From Halichondria panicea (Eukaryota; Porifera; Demospongiae; Suberitida; Halichondriidae): a stretch of DNA of 64,000 nucleotides. Below, piece by piece: positions 25,384-37,912 of the stretch. The notes beneath the pieces were generated by a model that saw only the letters and a program-made list of their open reading frames with translations, was not told the DNA's origin and searched no databases. Numbering within the stretch: the stretch's first letter is position 1; each line of letters starts with the position of its first letter. Made by a program: the position numbers and the translations under genes. Location: positions 2,747,001 through 2,811,000 of the forward strand of contig NC_087391.1 of assembly GCF_963675165.1 (NCBI RefSeq). Reading direction: 5' to 3'.

Positions 25384-26413
25384 TACCGTATACCCCGCTT
25401 GCGCATGCGATATGCACCGAGGCATAATTATTACGAAGAAACATTCAAAGACATGCTGCAATCCATATATTATGTTCATGCATAATAATTATAGTAAAGT
25501 AAGCAACGGTGAAGTCAAACATTTTTTGGGGGTCAGTGCAAGTATACTTAGACAAAGGTCAACAATATGCCATGCAAATGTGAAATAACTAATTGTTCAT
25601 AATTCGTTTCACGTATTCAAACAGTGGTGACTGACTGTCCTAGAATGTAATGGGTTTGTTCGGAGAACGAGCAGCTTTTAATAGACTCTCATGGCCCAAG
25701 TGCTCTCTGGCACTCCTGCAGTAAACGCATAGCATTGTGTGCATTAACTTCATACGAAAATTGTGTAATATTTAGAACACACCTGACCAAAATGAAGTGA
25801 TCTTGGCCAGATGTGTTCTAGAAGCCGCGTGTACAGCCAGCCATGTGTACAGCATGGTCTGTCACCCAGTTTTGTACCTGGCTACATTTGTATCACATTA
25901 TATTTTCATAAAAGTGTGTATACAGTCAGAAAATAGAACCACAGGTGGGAAAATGATTGGGCACTGCACACGTATTAAATGTACGTGTGTGTTCCAATAA
26001 ACTTCTTTGACGTATGAGTTAGCCGCCTACTAAAGCGCTACCTACTTGGTCTTAGGAGAGAGTTTTACTGCCAAAAATCAGCAGTCACTATGAACTTTAA
26101 GATATTTGAAGATTCAGCTCTGTTTCTCAGTTTCTCAGTCAGTGTCATGCACATGCTTTCAGATCCACCCCTTTTTTCATGTCACATTTGGGTCTATCAC
26201 ATACAATACAACCTTTTACATATTCTTGAGCGTTAATAAAGTTTTCATTCCGTTCATGTAGTACGTACATAGCACGCTGATACGGTGCAACGTAAAAGCT
26301 GAAAATACACTCAAGGTAGCTATGTTGTGTTTACTTTCTACATGTATGCAGCTATCGTAAAGCTTGACAATTATCTACATGTAGCTAGCATTTTGTTATG
26401 TGTTTCAATCCCG

Positions 26414-26954
26414 ACATGTATGGGGTGCCGTTTGTCTCAAAACTAATAAACAGTCGATGTTTACCAAAGAGGTCGATGTTTACCAAGGAGGTCGATGTTT
26501 AGCAGCCAGGTCAATGTTTAGCAACCAGGTCGATGTTTAGCAAAGCTACCAGATCACACAATGTGTAGATATTAGGGCGTGGTTTCTTGTGATACGCCTT
26601 GATTAGAATTGTGCTAGAGATGAATGCCACCCCTAGGCCCTACTGCCTAATTATAGCCAGTGCTATTTTCATCTTCAGAATCTACTAAGTAAACCGCTGT
26701 TTGTAACAGCAGTAATAAGAGCAATTGCTATAACATCTTGCAACTAGCTAGCACAATTCTAATTAAGTATCACAAGAAACCACGCCCTAATATCTGCACT
26801 TTGTGCGATCTGGTAGCTTTGCTAAACATCGATCTGGTTGCATGCTAAACATCGACCTGGTCGCTAAACATCGACCTGGTCGCTAAACATCGATCTGGTA
26901 GGTAAACATCAACTCTTTATTAGTTTTGAGACAAACGGCACCCCATAGACATGT
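26414..26954. mobile_element. Foldback element with tandem GTCGATGTTTA repeats in both arms
   Basis: The ends ACATGTATGGGGTGCCGTTT and the mirrored AAACGGCACCCCATAGACAT are inverted. Each arm carries four to five tandem units of about 20 bp built on GGTCGATGTTTAGCAACCA (reverse on the right arm), then a second mirrored block (CTACCAGATC and AGGGCGTGGTTTCTTGTGAT) around an unrelated core at about 26600-26760. This layout resembles Drosophila FB-type foldback transposons. No protein is encoded. Confidence 0.75.
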
Positions 26955-27267
26955 GAGGTCTCCTGGTATAATCAGTGCAACTAGGACAGAAATAGTAAGT
27001 CTTTTTGACTGAAGGACATTGTAAACACATGTTTGATTTCTTTGTTGTAGATCCAGCTAGACATACAAAAGCTAAGCAAATAACCAGTTATCTATAGCTA
27101 TTATACTCGAGAGATGACTACGGCATGGTAAATTTCAACACTTTTAGCACGCTGGAAAAACAGAAAAGATTCCATTTGGACTAATGCGTGCACTATGTAA
27201 ACGGAATGAGCAGTTTATACTGACTGTAGAACCTACACGTGGAATAACGATTATGCACTCAAGGACT

Positions 27268-30200
27268 TTAGAAGTCCAAAACAGAAAGACGACATGAAAT
27301 CGTCAATACTGTACAGCTAACATACTTGGTTCCATCATCTACTTTGAAAAACATTTCTCCAGGTCCAAAAGTAGTTGGGGATGATGGGCGTGCCACTTTA
27401 GTAGGGGGAGCATCACCTTCCTTAATATTATCTGTGTCTAGCTTACGTTTTCGTTGCCCTGCACAAAATGGTAGGTTTGCTTCATATTGGGTCCAACTAA
27501 AACTTCAGGTTATCACACTATTTTGAATTGAGCTGCACAAACTAGTAGAAACACTTACTCACCTTTAACTACAGTGGTCTCAGGGGGGACGTATGTGCCA
27601 GCAGTAGATACCTGTGGCTGTGCCTGCTGCTGATTGGTCGACTCAACCTGTGACTTTGGAGGGATATAGGTGCCTGATGTGGTTATTTTTCCTTTAGTTG
27701 AAAGCTGCAGAAATAATTTGTAAACCGCTATATTAATGAGTACAATATTTATTATTAAGATGCAAGTTGATTGTAGAGCAATCGCCAGTTAAAAGTACCT
27801 TAGGGTGCGTCCTGGACTTATAGCTGGGGGAAATGGGGGTGGGGCTAGGGCGAATAAACCGAATTGGACTCTTGACATTGTGTTTGAGAGACGCCACTAA
27901 GGGCTCAGAGAGACGTGGCTTCCGACGAATCTTACGGTGCTTTTTGGTGAACTGGTTCAGTTCACTTGCTGTGAAAATTAGAAAGATCGAGCTACAAGTA
28001 CACACTCAACACAGCTGAATAAAACATGGAAACTGTTATACCTCGCAATGAATCAAAATTTTAACACATTTCTTGGCCTATACACAAAATTAGTCTCAGT
28101 TTCACTATTTAAAGCAATTGCAATACACTTTCGTAGATCTCAATATCACAGAGCAGCTCGTAAATATACAGTAACAGACGGAAGTCTTCCTCTATTATGC
28201 AAATAAAAGACTCTTCACCGACACGACTACTATAAAGCCTTTGTACAAGTGATACAAAAAATACTAGGAGACTGGCACCACCTGAAAACGAGAAGGTACA
28301 GTAGAACTATCAAGCTACGATTACTAGAAAACCAATAGAGGTCAAGATTAACCAATGGTGAGCACTATAGAGAAACTCACAAAGATCACCAAAAGAAAGA
28401 CCAAGCGAAAGCAAATCAAGTGGTGGTAAGTATGCTGGCCATCTGAAAGGTCCTCTTCCAGAGCAGTAAATGGTTATTAGACATTTGATCTATGCAATAT
28501 ACCAGCTTCGAAGTAAGTGACTGAGATAATTCGTTACAATTATCAAAGTACAAAAAAAAACATTTGCAAAGCAATATTTGCCAAGCAATATTTACCAGGC
28601 CCATCAGCCCAAAAAACTATGGAAACAAGCAAGCGGGAGAAAACCGCATGCAATCTGTCGCAACCTCATTCACATGCACATTTTCTGTACAGGCCAATTC
28701 ATAAACACAAACGATTTCATGACATTGCTTGTTACGCACATGCAGGTGAGCAGACTCAGAACAAACAAACAGACAACACAATGACCGACTACTAAGGCCG
28801 TAGGAGTCACAACTGAACATCTTCTGTCAGGTTACATGTAGATAAATAAGTATAGGGAAAGCTGACCTGTTGGTCTGGCTACGTCCTTAAGATCAATGAT
28901 TGAGGTGGGGCTACGAGCAGCCTTCAGTATCCTAGTAACACCCAGCTTCTCCCTCATGTAATAGCTGATCCTGGTGGGTGTCATGAAGAATGGCATCACG
29001 GGGATAAGATCCCCATTACGCTTATCGTCACGCTTGGAAGACTGTGGAGGGTATGATCAAAAGTACACAGTTCAATATTGCGTTGACACGAGGTAATCAT
29101 GCAATCAATCACATGTACACGATAATATAAATCATTGCCCTGAGTGATAGCTACAGGTAGTTCATACCTTTTTCCCCAAGTGCCGTATCTGCATTCCAGA
29201 CCGTTCTATAGAGTAAAGTTTGACGATGGTGATAATGATTTACAATTACATAATTATTATGTTAGAGCAAGTAGGGGATGGTGCCCATTGTATAAGGTAG
29301 GCGGAGATAACAATAAATTATATGGGTCTATTGGAAATTGTAAAAATAAATGCAGCGCGCCGGCAGCCAGGTGAGCAGACTCAGAATACATAGACAGACC
29401 GTAAATCTTCTAATATAACACTTTTCATTGTTTTAATACAGCGGACACTTTAGTGCTTAAATATCCGAACAGAAAAGTTAAGATACATTCCAAGCAACGT
29501 ACGAGTACACCGTATTACGTTACCGTACCTCTGAAACTCTTCTTGATTCCAGGAATTAGAGTACTCGTCCTCTTCTCTTGATTTTCTGCATAATGCAGTG
29601 GCAATGTCACGTTATGGTTACTCAAATGTACTACCAACTACACCTCATTAACCATATAATAGTTAGACACTGTTTAGGAAGTTTCTACATGATTTAGAAG
29701 CCCAAAGGGCTGGTTGTAGTATCCCGAACGCAGTGAGGGTTCTACTAGCCCCGAGGACTTCTAAATCATGTGGAAACTTCCTAAACAGTGTCTTTTAGAT
29801 CATAGCAACCATGAGTATTTAGCCAATCAGATTTGAATGTTCTTATCTAATCTTTGCTACATGATTTTCTATTGAAGTACAGTAGAACCTCGATTATCCG
29901 GACACCTTGGTTCCAGAAGCTGGCCGGATAAGTGAATATGCCGGATAATCGAATAGATAAACCACGCCTTGATCCACCCACTTTATTGATGAACAGCAGT
30001 GCCACATGTTGTCTGCGCATGCGCAAAAGAAAAGCAGGCATGTCTCCATGGTAACAGCTGAAACGCGCATGCGCATTTGAGGGACACGCCCATTTTCTGA
30101 ATTATGTAATCTGATTAAAAAGAAAACTGCCAAGCCGGATAATCGAGGTTCCGGATAATCGAGGGCCGGATAATCGAGGTTCTACTGTACATGATTTTCT

Positions 30201-33200
30201 ATTGAAGTACATGATTTTCTAAATTGGATAGAACATTTCCTCTAACCAATCAGATTGCAGTATTTATGACAAACATGATCTAAAATTATGGTATTCTACT
30301 GAAATTACGCCCACACCTGCTTTTGCATAGGCTACAAAACTATGCCCACCAGGAAGACAGCAAGTGAGGCAATACATGTCACGGTGAGAGTGAAACAGCA
30401 GTTCGTCAAGTGTGATTAGCCTGATTAGCTTAGTTGTAAAGATCAGCTTCCTCGATTGCCACTATAGAAATGTAGATACAAGGAACACATTTCTTTTATG
30501 TTAGTACTAAGGTGGTGATAATGATGATGATGTTGACGACGACATGTGATACTTTACCATGCATTACAATTGTTTGTTTGTACTATTGCATTGATTAACT
30601 TTGCTGGAAAGAGTTGGGTAGAATTTATCACTTAGTGGTTTTTTGAGGTAAACACCTGGGTGGCAGGCGTACACTCGAGACGAAACTACTTTCGAAAATA
30701 GGCAATGTCAACCTATAGTGCTGCTGTGTAGCATGCAATTAGGGTGGGCGTAATCCCGATAGAATACGGTAATAAATAGTATGCTTGTTTTAGTGTGACA
30801 TGCACCCCTTATTATACAATAATTTATTATACAGTTCAACAGTGAGTATTTCACAACGCATAGGTAAAAACTAACAATGAATTAATATATACCCCATTTA
30901 GTTGGCCTTTTAAGGCCTCCATACTTCCTCCAATAAGTGTAGCAGTGGTTGCATAGCCTGCAGTGCTCATGGGCGGGGCCCCACTGATACCACCGGACAG
31001 ATGTTGCAGCCAGACAACTCTCACAGCCCTGTTTCAATAAGGGTATGGAATGAAATATTCTATACGTATATAACGAAGATGCATGAAAACAATCATGGCC
31101 GTCTATAAGAAATTTAATCTCAGTCATGTGAGATAAAGTATTGCATTCAGGTTCTAGAGACTATAGCATTCCTTCTCACAGGCAAATCAAGCATACGTAC
31201 ATGTAATACCAAATTCAGTGCAAGAACTTGTGTAACAATTATGTCTCAGAACGTAACAATTAAAGAGAAGCAGCTACATTACATTACCTTCTCTCCGTCA
31301 CTGGCAGTGGGCACAGTAACATTTGAGTCAGGGACATCGGTGGGCATGGTACCAGCGGATGCTGCCTTGCCTGCAAACAAACACTATACTTAAGCACACT
31401 TAGTTAAAAGATTAACGGAAACAACACACACTAAATGTGCATACATGTATGCACACCTGTATACCCCACACTTCAAGGCCACACATACATGTACAATATT
31501 GAATCAGTCGGCCTACGATAAGAACAGTGATAGTTTACAGAAAGGCCGAATATCTGTCAACTACTCTGGGGTTAGTACAGTGGTTGCAACAGTACTGTAG
31601 CTGAATATGATCACCTGACAGGTCCCTTTGCCCAGTAGGAGGGCCTCCAGAGGGGGTCCTCAAATGAACTATGACCTCTTTCAGATCGTTCTGTTTCTCA
31701 ATCATTCTATGGCGTTTCTGAATCTGATAGCGGTCAGTGGTCTTCCACATGTAATAGTACGCCACAATGCTTTTGACAGGTTTCCATGGCAACTGTGTAC
31801 ATGTATATAAGCACACGTAATTGCATTTGCTCAGCTACAATAGAACCTAATACTCACATATTTTCTCTGAATGTAAAGAAAGTCTTTTTGTTCTTGCAGC
31901 CCGTCCTCAAACCTCTTTGCCTCATCTACACACACAAAAGAACACATTGATCACATCAGGGGAGCTATAATTATATCTTACTGAGATTCCCACAAACATC
32001 TGTAGCTCTCACACTTCTGAGAATTTCTACAGCGTACAAGTACACCTACAATTTACATGTAACATCTAGTCAGCGGAAAATATTTTCAAACCCCGGCCAT
32101 ATACACAGAAACAACTTGTTATTGTACCGTCTTCTGTATGTTATACCTTGAGTCCAGGCTTCTAGCTCATCTGCACAAAGCACAGGGCCTCTTGGAACTA
32201 GACAGCTGGTTGCCTGGGTGATATCATACACATTAAGGTGCAGCGTGTCCATTGCATGAAACAGGGTAATATCTCTTGAGGCAGCAGCAGCCCCCAATCG
32301 TAAACTAATCTGTGGCTTCTTGGCTCCATCCAGTAACGCCCGAGCAAAGGTACCAATAGACCTGAGAGTTTTACACAGTGCGATGATGAAAGTACAGTTT
32401 TGAACGTTGCAATCACAGCATGCTCAAAAAGACGCTGCATATACATTGTACACATATCTACAGCTACATGAGTATATTACAAATTACATGTGCTGTGAAA
32501 ATAATTATGTATTCCAGGAGAATACTAGGCTGTGCATAACAGTGTGTAGCCTGGTGCATGGGGAAGTAGAACAAAAAAGTGTATGCACATCATGTCTGGT
32601 ATGACTGAACTGCTCAGTGTGTATGTATACATCTAGCTATATCGTGCTTCAACTTATGCTCGCTGTTACTCCATAAGAAAGCTTTGAGACTATATAGACT
32701 CAGAACACTGACAACACACTGACAGACAAGAGACTGTATAAGACTAGTTCAAAGCTAAGGCTGCTGCTTCCATGAAACAGTTCACTGCTGTAGTACGTTG
32801 CAGCTACCAATACATGTACATGTAGCTAGCGCTCTAGTGCAGAGCTAACTCTAAGAGAATAGCAAAGGATATCAACAGATTTTGCTACTCACGAGTACGA
32901 AAAGAGCGCAATGTGAGCACAAAGCACAACTGGCCATAACTCAAGAAAAAATTAAAGCTTTAATTAGTTTGCAAATCCACGCCATTAAGTTCAAAATTGA
33001 AAATGTGGCTAGAAGTCCACAGAGCTATTACTTGCACCTGCATATATCAACGGCAGAAGAGTTACAACAGTAATACACAACACAGGCACACACACAAGCG
33101 CGCGAACACACATCAGTGACCTAGCTTGCACATGTGCACACCGAAGCACGATCAGAGAATGCAACGTACGTGAGTCTTTCAAAACAGATTAATTTTTATG

Positions 33201-36200
33201 GTCGCCTTAAATCGAATAAATACGGTATATGTAAAGTGCCTGTTCCACAACAGGTGATAGCGATGTACTACATACAGTACAACTATTATGCTTCAAACCT
33301 AAAACTCCTACCTGGCAACAACGAGAAATTGCTCCACTTTGTTATCGGCCATTTTGCCAGGAGCCCACATCTGAGCAGCAGGGTGGGGCACTGGCTCCCG
33401 AGACTCTGGGGCAACAAATTCAATATATCTTAATTCAACACGTGCAGTTGTTGTTAATAATAACAGGTTGGTAATAATTTACAAGTACATTCATGCGTGA
33501 GGTTATACCAACTGCTACACATTCCAAAACAATGCGCCCCAAATCTACAGTATTGTACACACCTGGGTCAATGTACGGTGAAATCTCAGCTTGATAGTCG
33601 CCGCCAACCCTAATCTCCCCCTTGTCCACGAGGAGGGTCTTCTGACTGGGGTCATAGACCATGGAGTAAAAGAAGGTGTCTTCCTTGTCAATGTAGCTCT
33701 TGATTTCCTCCAGCTCGTTTAGTAAAGACACCGTGCACTTTCCCCTGAGGTAAGCACAATGACATTATATATTTGAGGGATGTTTTATACAGCTGTATGT
33801 AGCCATCTTTAAGGCATAATTATTTTGTTGAACTAAAGAAAAACAGAAATATAAAACTTATACAACGGACACACAAACTGATACTAAATATGCCAACACT
33901 TTTGGCAGATTGTCAAAACCAAATTAGTACATGTGGGTACAATATAACATGTGCGTGGGAAAACAGAACAACAAAACATCACCATTGTAAGGATCGAGCT
34001 CACCTAACCATGTCTATTTTGTAGGTCTCCACCTGTCTTGACAGGAAAAGTTCCCTGTGGCGAATAAGATGGCCGTCTAATTCTCCCAACTTGTCAAAAC
34101 TGTTCTTGGCCACTTCAGGATTCTCCACTTCATTCTCCTCCTCTGTAGCCACTGTAGAGTACACAAGTTTCAATTTTAATACAAATGTACATGCATATAA
34201 TTATACGTAGCTGTTCCACGTACAAAGGGAGGAGCTAGACTGTGCTATGAAACATGTCATTATCCACGATAGTGGACACTTAACACAGCATACTTACATG
34301 TAAGCGTGAACTCACTGGTGTGTCTGTCGGCTGCCACAAGGAGGTTGGCAGGGAGGTCTTTTCGGCGGTAAAAACATTTTGCAGCCACTTCAACGCTCCC
34401 TTTTGAATTCTATAATTATAGATTGCGTATGTATTCAAGGTACACTTTGAACAAGCAATGGTCCTAAAACATTATATGTAATATATTACCAAACCACATG
34501 AATATTATCGAGGGCATAAAAGAGAGGAGGGCATGTAACTCACAAGGTACTAATGTGAGAAGCCGTGCTATAAAGCAAGTGTACGCACGCACTGCCATGC
34601 AGTCAATGGGCAGCAGTTCTAACGAGCAACAGTATGAATTTTAAATAGGCTGAGTTTCATGCCCTCTCTTGCATGCCTACACAAGTTGATAAAGCCCTTG
34701 GTATTATATACATGTAGTGTAACTAAGCATAGTGTAGATTACAAATTGACATTGCATGTATAGCACAACAGGGTAAACCTTTCATATACACACATGACAC
34801 CTATCACTGCTCACAATTAACCTAATAGCCAGATCATTCATTACCTCTCGATAGAAACCAACCTTTCTTAGTTCTTCGATCTTGCAAATTTGATAGGGCA
34901 TCGGTGGGGGATACACCTCCATGTAGATACACTCTGTGAAATTGAAACATGGAGCTTAGAATCAAAAAGAAGTGCCACTCAATAATAGAGGTTTAGAAGC
35001 TAAACAAACACATGGCATTAAATATTTGTGTGTGCTTAAATATAAGAGTGAAGGATTGGCAACGCATTCCACGATAATGAGTGGTACCGTCTACGTACAC
35101 TAAAACTAATAATAATGGCTAGGCTGCTTAAAGGATCAAGCCTAAACGTATCATTATATTTATGCTCTGCTCACTTACTTCGTCACAGGTAGAAAGAGGC
35201 AAATTTCTCTCTCTCCAGATTAATTCCCAAAATGATGTCTAAGTACTTGACAGTTGAACAAGGAAGAAAAATGTAAAGTCTCTCAATATGAAAGGAATTG
35301 CTGATAATAAAATCGGAGTGAGAGAAAGAAAGGGAGAGAGCTACAGAAAAAACAACGTCCGAGGTAGATGCAAGAGAGGTACTCCCAGAGAGTGTTTATC
35401 AACTGTCAGTGAGCTAGCTGGTCTTGAAGATGCCACTACATGTACATGTATATACACAGTAAGTGCAGTAATAGTAGATCTAAGAGGTAAACTAATGCTC
35501 AAGGATGGCGGAACATCTTGTCTACATAGTATATACAAGGACGTATGAAGAGAAGAGGGCATACAACTACAATCTATCATATTATAAATGGGCAGGGTCT
35601 TATATATAAAAATAGCATTGCACGTGCACCGTTTTTGTGTGTGCACGGTGAAGATATACGGAAACTTACAGAGAAAGTAGCTATTCTAGCTAAGCTAACA
35701 TACTGCAGATGATTGTAGCTCTCTACTAGTAGTAAATGATGCTAACAATGCTCAGTGAAACTAGAAAGTGAGTAGCATAGTCGTACTAGAAGCAACAAGC
35801 CAGAAACCACAGACTTTGAGTTGTTGCCTCAAATCCTTGGTTTCTTTGACTCCTGTCTTGATGTAGCAGGTATAGCAATCATAGTGTTAAACTACTACAA
35901 CTCATAAACTAACAGGAGATGTTATACAAGAGAGATAAACGAGCTAATGGAAGAAAGTAGATAAAAAGTGCCAACTCAGCAGTTTGGATAGGTTTGGAGT
36001 TTTTACATAGAAAACATAAGCTCACGTGAATCTTAGTGACCAACTTCCTGGTGGGCGCTTCGCTAAATATAGCATATCCTGCTGACTCATCAATAATATG
36101 ATGCATACACAGCATACATAGTGAGTTGCATGCCCTCTTCTCTTCATACGCCCTTGGTATATAGGTATATGCAAAATTGTGTAGATGAGATGTTCCATCA

Positions 36201-37039
36201 TCTATGAGCATTAGTTTACCTCCTAACGCAAATTCTACTATCACTTACATGTAAAGTGGGCGGTGGGTGTGGCTAAAACTACTACGGAAGTAAACCAAGT
36301 AGTAATCAACACTAATTGCATTCTTCAGCTCATAAAATGATAAGTCTATTACAGCGCCACGTCACCTCAGCATAATGTTTTAGGTCCTAAAAAGCGCCAA
36401 CTGTTGAGGAATTATTTTATTCTGGCGTTTATAAAAAGGGTTGTTTGAGACATCAAGACAATCATTCTGCACCTTTGACCCTTAAACTACCATCATGTGA
36501 GATAAGTAAACACAATCACACTTCTAAACAGTTGTCTAACCCATAGCTAGCTACAGTCAATGAACGTGAACGTTGTTCGTGAGTCATTCAGCTCTCAACG
36601 GTGCAGCTAGCAAGTGAAACTGAGCTAGACCATGCCCATTTTCTCTACAAATTCTATACTAGCTGTAAAACATAAGGTAAAGCGCCACCATAATTTAGGC
36701 GCCAGCTGGGCTGAACGCAAATTTTTTGTGGTCTAAAAGATGCGCCATTCAGAAGAGGAATTAATTTTTTCTGGCGCTGTAATTACGTCAATCACAGGGT
36801 ACGGTGCGCCTCAACATTTATGGTGATGCTGACGCAGCGCTGCATCAATTTAATACAGTTGTTCGGAATTTGGTCACAAGACCAGGAATTATGCGTGAAT
36901 CGCGAGTGCATGCTACGATAGCTACTCGATTGCTAACAACTCATTACTTTTACTGCAACTAGCCACTAATAAATTATACATTAATTTTTATGGTAAAAAT
37001 GTTCAGCAAACCTCCAATTCTGTACAGGCCTTCTGCCAT
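27268..37039 (-). CDS. MTA: Metastasis-associated protein (NuRD subunit MTA)
   Basis: Exons (minus): 37039-37012, 34933-34845, 34409-34316, 34151-34004, 33744-33563, 33405-33312, 32361-32147, 31925-31858, 31792-31615, 31370-31288, 31028-30893, 29041-28867, 27968-27799, 27704-27563, 27458-27268. The start MAEGLYRIG parallels MAANMYRVGD of MTA1. Order: BAH ([43 protein letters not shown]), ELM2 ([14 protein letters not shown]), SANT ([12 protein letters not shown]), and GATA finger C395-x2-C-x17-C-x2-C ([16 protein letters not shown] ... CRLC, then [11 protein letters not shown]). The later exons have low complexity and a KRKLD nuclear signal. Known role: scaffold for HDAC1/2 in the NuRD deacetylase. 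Phases agree through exon 11 and again from exon 12, but not between them: a small exon is missing (29581-29525 is a candidate but does not fix phase). The last exon is read to the first stop; a further 3' exon is possible. About 660 aa. Confidence 0.93.
29665..29793. repeat. Hairpin element, 36 bp arms
   Basis: 29665-29700 (AGACACTGTTTAGGAAGTTT ...) is mirrored at 29758-29793, with one mismatch. Lies in an MTA intron. Confidence 0.7.
29880..30187. mobile_element. Pogo/Tigger-like MITE with TA target duplication
   Basis: Begins CAGTAGAACCTCGATTATCC and ends with the reverse complement GATAATCGAGGTTCTACTG. TA flanks both sides. The termini are typical of pogo-superfamily DNA transposons; the 308 bp interior has no transposase. 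It sits in a repeat whose uninterrupted copy is at about 57001-57125, which gives the empty site. Confidence 0.8.
30290..30775 (+). repeat. Dispersed repeat with GATTACGCCCAC-type end, copy 2
   Basis: Lies in an MTA intron. Left TATTCTACTGAAATTACGCC, right GTGGGCGTAATCCCGATAGA; the ends are inverted relative to each other. Related to 12540-12972 and 39884-40320. Confidence 0.55.
35460..36245. mobile_element. Foldback element in MTA intron 1
   Basis: 35480-35575 (GAGGTAAACTAATGCTCAAG ... GAAGAGAAGAGGGCATACAA) is mirrored at 36120-36235 (TTGCATGCCCTCTTCTCTTC ... GAGCATTAGTTTACCTC). The loop is about 550 bp. The GCATGCCCTCTTCTCTT word also occurs at 46910. Confidence 0.6.
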
Positions 37040-37912
37040 TGTCGTACACCTTGATCAGTTATCACTATTCCAGCTATTCGTACGTCCCCTCAATGGCCTT
37101 CTGACTAGACTGGGATCTAGTGAACACCCCTGGGCTTTTGCTCAACTCGTAATTTCTAAAAAGAAAAAAGGGTCCATTATTTTCGTTAAAATAGATTTGA
37201 CTTCTGTGGTCAATGACGTCAAAGTTGCTGTCGGTTCTCTGTTATTATTGTGCAGAGATTGTGTTTACCAAGATCACTAATCAGACGGAATGTGGATACT
37301 CACTGTACTTTTCTAGCTAGCTATTAAGTCGTGACTGACCTGAAAGTTGCTGAGAGTTTACTGGCTAAAAACACAAAAGAATTACTTTTGTAAATGTAAG
37401 AAATAATGGATATCCAAAATATGTACATAAAGATAGATAGTGTTAAATATATGTGTCAGTTCATATCATATCATGTGATTGTCTATACTGTCTATGCTTT
37501 TCTTTGTAGGATCTAAGAAGAGTTAAATTTGTTCTATGTGTGGTGTTGAAGAACTACAAAGACTTTCTGTCGATAGCAGTACATACGTACGTACGTACAT
37601 AGTAGCTTACATATTTATTTGATTCGTACGTACCTCTCCGGCTCCACCACCATTGCATATTTAGTATATTGACAAGAGTGTGCTCTGGACTACTCTTCTG
37701 TTTTCTGTACTCATTCGTAGAGGAGGCAGAGCATTCCCTCAAACAGAGAGAGGCTCCGCTTCTTTGAATAGAGACACGTATACGCACTGGCATCTTCCGA
37801 CGAATATAGTGAAACTGAAGGAGGGTTAACTCCCCCACCCACCAAAAGAGCACGATTCTCAGTTTCCCTAGGGGAATCATCTTCATCTTCAACCCCTGAA
37901 GGGATCCTTAGG
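37040..37912. promoter_or_regulatory. Divergent region between MTA and WDR26
   Basis: MTA (minus) and WDR26 (plus) start about 870 bp apart, back to back. A coding-looking frame (SSDEYSETEGGLTPPPTKRA and on) runs from about 37793 into the WDR26 start without a stop, after an in-frame TAG near 37769; it may belong to an exon reached by splicing from further upstream. No TATA box was recognised. Confidence 0.4.

Larger units (their letters stand above)
22439..27267. other. Gene-poor spacer with foldback elements
   Basis: About 4.8 kb with no coding region I can support. It holds the nested MITE at 22609-23126, foldbacks at 23344-23670 and 26414-26954, a perfect hairpin at 24220-24276, a second imperfect palindrome around 24370-24475, a pyrimidine-rich stretch at 24770-25010, and a microsatellite at 25354-25383. 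The 3' UTR of MTA presumably lies at its right end. Confidence 0.5.

Noticed and set aside
25770-25820. AGAACACACCTGACCAA hairpin
   Set aside because: Imperfect and short; not distinguishable from chance in AT-rich spacer.
36990-37280. Plus-strand frame of 96 codons in the MTA/WDR26 promoter region
   Set aside because: It overlaps the antisense first exon of MTA and has no recognisable family or splice partner.
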